Source: Cytophagales bacterium (GTDB lineage Bacteria; Bacteroidota; Bacteroidia; Cytophagales; 172606-1). Taken from it: 10,712 nucleotides of DNA. Of the stretch, positions 6,235 through 10,712 are shown in pieces. The DNA lies in assembly GCA_025455595.1 (NCBI GenBank), contig JALOMD010000037.1:1-10712 (forward strand). The letters run 5' to 3'. The notes below the pieces were generated by a model, which ran no database searches, was not told the origin of the DNA, and worked only from the letters and a program-made list of their open reading frames with translations. The stretch's first letter is position 1, and the number at the start of each line of letters is the position of its first letter. A program made the translations under genes and the position numbers.

Positions 6235-7317
6235 TTACCACCCGCCACTCGCCGCTTTTTTGTACAACGAAATATAGCGATTAATGTTGGTTTCAGGCAT
6301 GATTTCCGTTCCATTCAACAGAAAGTCGGTAAAATGGTGTGCCATGTACGGCACCAACGACACTCCCTTGCTACCCATGCCCCCGAAAAAACCAATGTTC
6401 GGATGTGCCGGATGCATCCCAACCAGCGGCCGACGGTCGGCGGTGGCCGGGCGGATGCCAGCCCAGTGTTCCAGCACCCGCACGGGTCGTCTCAGCAGCC
6501 GGGTCGCCTTCTCCAACAGTTCCGCTTGGCCTGCCCCACTGGCCTGCCAGTTCAGGTTGCGCCAGTCGTAAGTGGCCCCGGCGCGGAAAGTCCCGTCCGT
6601 CAGCGGAATAACGAACAAATGCTGGTTGATGATATAATCCTGCGGGAAATCGTCAATTGCCAGCCGCAGCACCTCGCCCTTGACCGGACGAAACGGCAGC
6701 CAATCGAAAAAAGGATTGCCGACGGCGTGCGGCCCGTCGCAGAAAACCAGCCTGCGGGCGGCAAATTCGCCGTACTGCACGCCGTTGGCATCAGCTTGCA
6801 CTTGGGCGTGTTCAAATCGGGTTTCGTGCAAGATGCCGAGTTGCAAGAAATGCCGCCGCGCTGCCGCCAAGAAAACTGCGGTGTCCAAGTATCCGGATTG
6901 TCGTATGAGCATGCTGCCGAAAGGAGTGTTTACATACTCACTCAGCCGAATGTCGTTTTGGTTCACCGTGGCAAACCTGGCAATGTCGGGCCGGGCCGTC
7001 TCGGCAATCCAAGTATTCTGCTCCTCCACCGACACAAACGGACGCACAATGGTTTTCGGATGGAAAAACCTTTCCCCCAGCATTCGTTCCAGTTGCGTGT
7101 AATATTCGTGCAGAAACGGAAAAAGCCGGTCGGCCTGCCACGTCTTGCTCATGCGCCTGCCCGTGACAGGATTAAACAGACCGGCTGCCGCCGCCGACGC
7201 AGCGGGCGTGGCCGGGTCGTTGAACAAGGCCACCCGCCGCCCGTGCGACAGCAGTTGCAGAGCCAGCACCGACCCGGCCAGCCCTTGGCCGACAATCAGA
7301 AAATCGTGCGGTTGCAT
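6235..7317 (-). CDS. FAD-dependent oxidoreductase, DAO family (glycine-oxidase/MnmC-C-like fold)
   Basis: This encodes 360 residues, the usual length for single-domain DAO-fold enzymes. The N-terminus FLIVGQGLAGSVLALQLL holds the Rossmann GxGxxG (G10, G12, G15) that binds the FAD diphosphate, and FND near residues 32-34 ends the second strand, where the ribose-binding acid is expected. AAAGLFNPVTGRRMSKTW (~43-60) fits the flavin-contacting loop of the DAO family, and the C-terminal HWAGIRPATADRRPLVG, then FFGGMGSKGVSLVPYMA, is the second FAD-binding section, with an Arg at the usual substrate carboxylate position. Members oxidise amines or amino acids with oxygen, releasing an imine or ammonia and peroxide; the substrate cannot be read from sequence. 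There is no signal peptide, so it is probably cytoplasmic. It is divergent from the glycosyltransferase gene across a 464-bp spacer, and separated from the next minus-strand gene by the REP pair. Confidence 0.85.
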   Translation of the reverse strand: MQPHDFLIVGQGLAGSVLALQLLSHGRRVALFNDPATPAASAAAAGLFNPVTGRRMSKTWQADRLFPFLHEYYTQLERMLGERFFHPKTIVRPFVSVEEQNTWIAETARPDIARFATVNQNDIRLSEYVNTPFGSMLIRQSGYLDTAVFLAAARRHFLQLGILHETRFEHAQVQADANGVQYGEFAARRLVFCDGPHAVGNPFFDWLPFRPVKGEVLRLAIDDFPQDYIINQHLFVIPLTDGTFRAGATYDWRNLNWQASGAGQAELLEKATRLLRRPVRVLEHWAGIRPATADRRPLVGMHPAHPNIGFFGGMGSKGVSLVPYMAHHFTDFLLNGTEIMPETNINRYISLYKKAASGGW

Positions 7318-7781
7318 CGCTTATTGCAAAACTGTCTGTTTTAAAATCATCACTTGGAAGACATGTATGTTTTGAGTAAAAAATGAGCAAAATTGTTACT
7401 ACCCAAGCATTAATTTGCGATTACACTACCGTTTTTGGTTATTCCAGCCGTTTCAGGCAAAAAACGCCCAAAATTGTAACCGTGCGCCTACGCATGATGT
7501 TTTGAGCGAAACTGCCGCAAAACAACGAATCTCAGGATTTTCCAAAAAACCAAGTACAGGTAAGCTTACTTTTTTGATGTTTTCGGTACAAACAACTGAC
7601 AATAAGTGCGTGTTCGAAAACAGTTTTGTCTATTTTTTGCTTGAAACGCCTGATAAGTTACTGAAAACAAGCATGTTAAGCTGTTTTGCCAAAAGCTAAC
7701 CGCTAATGGCTAACTACTTAAAATATATATAGCCCGTTACTCCAGCGAAACAACCTCAAACAATTATCCCGCAACTAATCT
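7318..7781. other. 464-bp AT-rich divergent spacer with several weak repeats
   Basis: This is the longest non-coding stretch in the window, between the divergent FAD oxidoreductase and glycosyltransferase genes, so promoters for both should lie here; I could not place one with confidence. It holds three diverged members of the intergenic motif: 7369-7392 (GTTTTGAG ... GAGCAAAA), 7449-7475, and 7498-7524 (TGTTTTG ... CAAAACA). It also has a 10-bp palindrome GTAAGCTTAC (7560-7569), three GCTAA units at 7-bp spacing (7695, 7702, 7709), and the AT-rich AAAATATATATAG before the glycosyltransferase start. A 94-codon open frame (7415-7699) crosses two of the motif copies and is not believable as a gene. 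Confidence 0.6.
7449..7475. repeat. Copy G of the dispersed GTTTTGGGC motif
   Basis: CAGGCAAAAAACGCCCAAAATTG shares the 18-base core GCAAAAAACGCCCAAAAC, up to the last base, with the copy at 6198-6225. The outer arms have decayed (CGTTTC and AAATTG), so this looks like an older copy. Confidence 0.55.
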
Positions 7782-9020
7782 ATGGGAAGTATTACCCTCA
7801 ACAAGAGACTTGCCCGCAAGGTCACCCATCTGTACCGCGCCGTCAACGGCCAATCGAAACCAAACGAAGCCGTTCCGCTCTCATTAGCGAACGCCAAGGC
7901 CGTTTACGGCAACCGTCTCGACGTAACGATTCACCATTTCTACCGCGAAAGTAACGCCCCGCTGCACAAACCCAAGCATCTGCCGGAAGATGCCACTTTT
8001 GCGGGTTACAAGTCGCCTTTTCCAGACAAGGCTTCTTCGTACGATGCCGTGCTGTTAGACATCCGCAACGATGCCTTCACTTTCCAGTACAACCACTTGC
8101 TTGACGACAACAAGCGGCCTATCTACGAGTCCACTGTAAAACCCTATGAGTTGCCTATCAAGTACGAGTACCTGCTTGATCCGCCTAACATTGCCGGAAC
8201 GGTGGCCTATTTGGCCAACACCGTCCCGAACCAGTACGGCCACTGGATACAAACGCAACTGCCTTTGTTGCTGGCTTATTGGGAAACCTTCGGCAAGCAA
8301 AACATTGACTACTATTATGTCGGCGACTACAACTATTTAACACTCAGCCAGGCGCACGTAGCTGACTTCGTGGAAGAGTCGCTTGGCAAATTAGGCATTC
8401 GCCGCGAACAAATCCTGAACCGCCCCTGCCGCGCCACCCGTTCGCTGATTGCCATGAAACACCGGGAAATTGACAAAGCCAACCTGCGGACAGGCTTTGA
8501 AGTGGATGCTTTCAGTCACCGGTTCATGAAAGAGAACTTGTTTCAGCCGCAGCCGGGGCTTCACGCCAAGAAGATTTTCGTGAAAAGGGGCAACGTAAGT
8601 GCCCGCCGCGAGCTGAACCTGGCCGAATTGCAAGCCGCGTTGGAATCGCAGGGGTTTGTGTCCATGAGCATGGAAGGGAAAACCATGCAACAAGAAGCCG
8701 ACATATTCGGCAACGCCAACGTGATTGTGTCCGTCCACGGGTCGGCTCTGCACAACGCGCTGTTTTGCCGGCCCGGCACCAAAGTCATCGAGATATTCCC
8801 CTACGACTACTGCGAGGCCTCCAATTACGTGATTTGCAACCACAGCGGCTGCGACTACCATTACCTGATTGGCGAACCGCTGCCTAACACGCTGGAAAGC
8901 GACGACTATTACACGCGCATGGGTGCCGATGTAATCGTGAACACAGACAAACTGTTGCGCCTGTGCCGTCAAGTCGGAGTGGATTCAGCCGTAACCACCG
9001 AGAGCGAAGCCGTACATTAG
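7782..9020 (+). CDS. Glycosyltransferase family 61 protein (DUF563-type)
   Basis: This encodes 412 residues from ATG at 7782, the only in-frame Met before residue 225. Three GT61 landmarks appear in order: NQYGHWIQTQLPLLLAYWE (150-168), matching the family's NYGHW...LP segment; KKIFVKRGNVSARRELN (263-279), the basic KxFxxR...R segment; and VIVSVHGSALHNALFCRPG (314-332) followed by TKVIEIFP (333-340), the HGAxLxNxxF...PGxxVIE nucleotide-sugar site, here with Ser in place of the more usual Ala. Family members transfer sugars such as xylose or N-acetylglucosamine from UDP donors. There is no signal peptide or clear transmembrane helix, so a cytoplasmic or peripheral role in exopolysaccharide, LPS or glycoprotein synthesis is likely. 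No other sugar-metabolism gene is adjacent, so it stands outside any visible polysaccharide cluster. It converges on the DUF2851 gene across 118 bp. The family call is firm; donor and acceptor are unknown. Confidence 0.85.
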   Translation: MGSITLNKRLARKVTHLYRAVNGQSKPNEAVPLSLANAKAVYGNRLDVTIHHFYRESNAPLHKPKHLPEDATFAGYKSPFPDKASSYDAVLLDIRNDAFTFQYNHLLDDNKRPIYESTVKPYELPIKYEYLLDPPNIAGTVAYLANTVPNQYGHWIQTQLPLLLAYWETFGKQNIDYYYVGDYNYLTLSQAHVADFVEESLGKLGIRREQILNRPCRATRSLIAMKHREIDKANLRTGFEVDAFSHRFMKENLFQPQPGLHAKKIFVKRGNVSARRELNLAELQAALESQGFVSMSMEGKTMQQEADIFGNANVIVSVHGSALHNALFCRPGTKVIEIFPYDYCEASNYVICNHSGCDYHYLIGEPLPNTLESDDYYTRMGADVIVNTDKLLRLCRQVGVDSAVTTESEAVH

Positions 9021-9043
9021 AATGTGCCGTTTTCGTTGATTTT

Positions 9044-9084
9044 TGCCCAAAACGCTTGGTTGGTTTTCGCCCGGCGTTTTGGGC
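9044..9084. repeat. Inverted pair of GCGTTTTGGGC motif halves between convergent genes (copy I)
   Basis: GCCCAAAACGC (9044-9054) and its exact complement GCGTTTTGGGC (9074-9084) are separated by 19 bases. Here the two halves face outward with a longer loop than in copies A and B. Lying between convergent genes, the stem could help end transcription from both sides. Confidence 0.7.
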
Positions 9085-9086
9085 AT

Positions 9087-9123
9087 TCCCGCTCCCGACA
9101 GGTCGGGACAGGCCGTTGCGGGA
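9087..9123. repeat. Nested GC-rich hairpins, possible bidirectional terminator
   Basis: TCCCGAC (9093-9099) and GTCGGGA (9102-9108) form a 7-bp stem with a 2-base spacer; outside it, TCCCGC (9087-9092) pairs with GCGGGA (9118-9123). With the preceding inverted pair it fills the spacer between the convergent glycosyltransferase and DUF2851 genes. There is no long T-run, so a terminator role is only possible. The TCCCGC/GCGGGA pair also occurs in the MITE-like element. Confidence 0.6.
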
Positions 9124-9130
9124 TTTGAGA

Positions 9131-9147
9131 ATTTTTGCTTAAAACGG
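9131..9147. repeat. Half copy of the intergenic motif over the DUF2851 stop codon (copy J)
   Basis: ATTTTTGCTTAAAACGG matches the right half of copies B and I (TTTTTGCCYAAAACG). It contains the TAA stop of the minus-strand gene and encodes its last two residues, the only motif copy noticed that enters a coding region. Confidence 0.5.
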
Positions 9148-10461
9148 TTTCGCCACCCCTTCAAATCTGACCTCCGGCTTGGCGGCAGGCCGCAGCAAAG
9201 CCACCCCAATGGGGCACGACAAGCAACGACGCTGGCTGCAACCGTGATTGTACAATCCAATGGCCGCCTGCGCATCGAAGGCGGTTTTTGCCGTGAGGCC
9301 CACTTCGTCGGCCCACATCCGCACAATCTTGTTGTCCTCGGCGGGCAGGGCTTCCAACAACGTCACGGCTTGGTCAATGCGCGACTGCTCATTTGCAACC
9401 TCGGCATAGGCGGCCAGCAGCGGCACCACGCTGTTGACGAGCAAGTTGTATTGGCTTTCGGTTCCGATCCGTCCGCTGTGCGTGCTGGCTTTGCCAAAGT
9501 GATAGTGGTTTTGCCAATATTCCAACGGCGGCACATCCACGAAACGGGCCATGTCGGCAGGGCTTTGCAACGCCAACAGCGACGAGAACAACCGTTGGCG
9601 GCGGTGCAGCAACGCCGTCAGTTGCGCCAGCCGCAGCGTGGGGAAATTGGCCGGACGCAACCGCAGGAACTTCCACTGGGCAACCGACAACGGTTCGGGC
9701 AAGCCGTACTTGTGGCGCAGGAAGCGGTGTTCGCGACGCAGGGCGGCGGCGTGGCTGTCGGTGTCGTCGGCGGGCAGCAGCAGCCCGGCCTGCCCAAACA
9801 GCAACGCTTCCATTTGCAAAGGCGAATCGGCGTGTTTTTGCAGGATTTTGAGCGGCACAGACTGCGCCAAGTCCAGCATCGGCTCGGCGTTGATTTTGAA
9901 GCCGAAGTTGCGGGCCAGCACTTGGTAGGCGGTTTCTTCCCAGTTGCGTTGGTTGCGTTCGTACAGTTCGGTTATCTCGCGGGCTTTTTGTTGCAAGCGG
10001 CTCATCAGGGCATTGTCCAACGCCTGCCGTTTGTGGATTTCCCTGACTTCGCCGAACTGCGCGGCACACGGCACCGGGCTCAGGTTTGCCAGCAATTCCT
10101 CGTACCGGTGCAGCAGCGACAAATCGGCGTAAGACTGGAGCGAAACAACCGGGATCTCGGTGCCGTCGGGGTGGCGCACCGGCTCGTTGTGTTCCCAAAC
10201 CACGTGCAGCACCACGTTTTCGTACGCCGGGTTGCCTTGGTGCCTGTGCTGCGCCCAGTCCGACGACCGCAGGTGCATTTCCACGCTGCCCGCCCACTCC
10301 ACGCCGCCGACCACAAGCCGGGCTTGCAGAAAATCAGGCCCGGCATCGGTGTTGTGCAGGCCGGGCCGAATCACTTGCATCGGGCGGCCGTCAACGGTTT
10401 GCAGGGCGGTGGTGGTGAAATACTGGAATTTCCAAAGAAAGTGCAGAAAAGCCTCTTGCAT
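9139..10461 (-). CDS. DUF2851 family protein
   Basis: This encodes 440 residues. The frame is open to 10668, but the first 69 codons of that extension translate repeats (INVKRKT appears twice), so I place the start at the ATG at 10461, giving MQEAFLHFLWKFQYF, the expected DUF2851 beginning. Family landmarks follow: IRPGLHNTDAGPDFLQARL (31-49), WAGSVEMHLRSSDW (56-69), NPAYENVVLHVVWEHN (77-92), and near the end GCSQRRCLSCPIGVALL (407-423) with Cys 408, 413 and 416. The GPDF...E.H..SSDW pattern with a D/E and His set has been likened to nuclease-like folds, and the three Cys suggest a metal or Fe-S site; both are inference, as the function is unknown. No signal peptide, so probably cytoplasmic. 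The stop TAA sits within a CCGTTTTAAGC copy of the intergenic motif, so the last residues KPF are motif-encoded. Confidence 0.85.
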   Translation of the reverse strand: MQEAFLHFLWKFQYFTTTALQTVDGRPMQVIRPGLHNTDAGPDFLQARLVVGGVEWAGSVEMHLRSSDWAQHRHQGNPAYENVVLHVVWEHNEPVRHPDGTEIPVVSLQSYADLSLLHRYEELLANLSPVPCAAQFGEVREIHKRQALDNALMSRLQQKAREITELYERNQRNWEETAYQVLARNFGFKINAEPMLDLAQSVPLKILQKHADSPLQMEALLFGQAGLLLPADDTDSHAAALRREHRFLRHKYGLPEPLSVAQWKFLRLRPANFPTLRLAQLTALLHRRQRLFSSLLALQSPADMARFVDVPPLEYWQNHYHFGKASTHSGRIGTESQYNLLVNSVVPLLAAYAEVANEQSRIDQAVTLLEALPAEDNKIVRMWADEVGLTAKTAFDAQAAIGLYNHGCSQRRCLSCPIGVALLRPAAKPEVRFEGVAKPF

Positions 10462-10471
10462 GTGTTCGTTT

Positions 10472-10551
10472 AACGTTTTTCGTTTAACGTTAATCGGCTT
10501 TTCCGCGAAACGGTAAGCGGGGGCTTTATGAAACGTTTTTCGTTTAACGTT
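10472..10551 (+). repeat. Two 20-bp direct repeats exactly 60 bp apart
   Basis: AACGTTTTTCGTTTAACGTT occurs at 10472-10491 and again at 10532-10551; with one mismatch the match extends through ATCG to 25 bp. The first copy begins 11 bp upstream of the DUF2851 start, so both lie in its probable leader or promoter. A related single copy is at 1251-1270. Tandem operator sites or remnants of a dispersed repeat are both possible. Confidence 0.75.
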
Positions 10552-10704
10552 TATCGTTAGGCGTTTTTTGTCAGAACCATGATTAACGGAAAAGGCAGAA
10601 TGAAAACGCAATCCTGTTTTTTCTGCTAATCCTGTTAATCCTGATTCTGACAGGTGCGTTTTAGGCAAAAAACGACTAAAACGATAAACGCAAAACGTTA
10701 AACG
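10541..10704. repeat. Outer layer of a nested inverted-repeat structure
   Basis: The left flank reads CGTTTAACGTTTATCGTT then AGGCGTTTTTTGTC (10541-10571 or so). The complement of the right flank (about 10704 back to 10665) reads CGTTTAACGTTTTGCGTTTATCG and then TTTTAGTCGTTTTTTGCC. The two align with small gaps and enclose the 82-bp hairpin at 10570-10651. The right arm includes another intergenic-motif copy, GCGTTTTAGGC with ACTAAAACG (10656-10683). Alignment by eye. Confidence 0.55.
10570..10651. repeat. 82-bp imperfect hairpin repeat with GTCAGAA ends
   Basis: The 31 bases at 10570-10600 (GTCAGAA ... GATTAAC ... GCAGAA) match the complement of 10621-10651 (TTCTGC ... GTTAATC ... TTCTGAC) at 24 of 31 positions, with a 20-base loop. 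The right arm also has the short direct repeat TAATCCTGTTAATCCTG, a form I recall as frequent in Bacteroidota spacers. This looks like a dispersed palindromic repeat and not a gene; no credible reading frame crosses it. Confidence 0.7.
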
Positions 10705-10712
10705 ACAGAACG

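Noticed and set aside
6184..7344. 386-codon open frame on the plus strand
   Set aside because: Antisense to the FAD oxidoreductase, which has clear nucleotide-binding and C-terminal motifs. The start lies within the REP pair.
7415..7699. 94-codon frame in the spacer before the glycosyltransferase
   Set aside because: It crosses two copies of the intergenic motif, has no recognisable domain, and its composition is that of AT-rich spacer DNA. A small peptide cannot be wholly excluded.
7721..7781. Promoter around AAAATATATATAG before the glycosyltransferase
   Set aside because: It does not match the Bacteroidota TTTG...TAnnTTTG pattern at acceptable spacing, so no promoter is called.
9043..10473. 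476-codon open frame on the plus strand
   Set aside because: Antisense to the DUF2851 gene, beginning in the repeat-filled spacer. The translation is rich in Arg, Gln and His, without recognisable motifs.
10472..10551. CRISPR-like spacing of two repeats 60 bp apart
   Set aside because: There are only two units of 20 bp with a 40-bp interval, no third copy, and no cas genes; related copies occur elsewhere as single repeats.
10462..10668. N-terminal extension of the DUF2851 protein
   Set aside because: The 69 extra codons translate intergenic repeats (INVKRKT twice) and precede the family's usual start.

Overview
The window looks like chromosomal DNA from a member of the Bacteroidota, probably from the Cytophagia/Saprospiria/Chitinophagia side; I cannot name a genus. 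The evidence is gene content (a NupG-type symporter of the Bacteroidota form, a small-lipoprotein plus DUF6048-like pair, a TolB-like propeller/barrel fusion, a DUF2851 protein), the absence of clear Shine-Dalgarno sequences ahead of the starts, and fairly GC-rich genes separated by AT-rich spacers. No rRNA, tRNA, CRISPR array, transposase or phage gene was seen.

Layout. 1-1167 (-): nucleoside:H+ symporter, cut at its C-terminus by the window edge. 1387-1815 and 1772-2473 (+): a small lipoprotein and a predicted outer-membrane beta-barrel protein whose genes overlap by 44 bp, closed by a strong bidirectional terminator at 2474-2510. 2568-2750: a 183-bp MITE-like element with matching terminal inverted repeats and a TAA target duplication, touching the stop codon of the next gene. 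2750-5995 (-): a 1081-residue cell-envelope protein with a degenerate peptidase-like domain, a TolB-like propeller and an Omp85-like barrel. 6115-6195: an inverted pair of REP-like hairpins with GTAG feet. 6235-7317 (-): a DAO-family FAD oxidoreductase. 7318-7781: a long AT-rich spacer. 7782-9020 (+): a family-61 glycosyltransferase. 9139-10461 (-): a DUF2851 protein. 10462-10712: a spacer made almost entirely of nested repeats.

The genes look like ordinary housekeeping or envelope genes in short transcription units, not one pathway. Three to five concern the envelope or its polysaccharides (lipoprotein, two barrels, transporter, glycosyltransferase). I saw no obvious new multi-gene system.

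The unusual part is the intergenic DNA. About eleven copies of a motif built from GCGTTTTGGGC and its complement, often around a run of A or T, lie in almost every spacer, and I noticed none inside the genes except one copy that supplies a stop codon. With the REP pair, the MITE and the layered inverted repeats at the right end, this suggests a genome whose spacers are colonised by several families of short mobile or structural palindromes. All repeats were found by eye; no alignment, search or folding was run.
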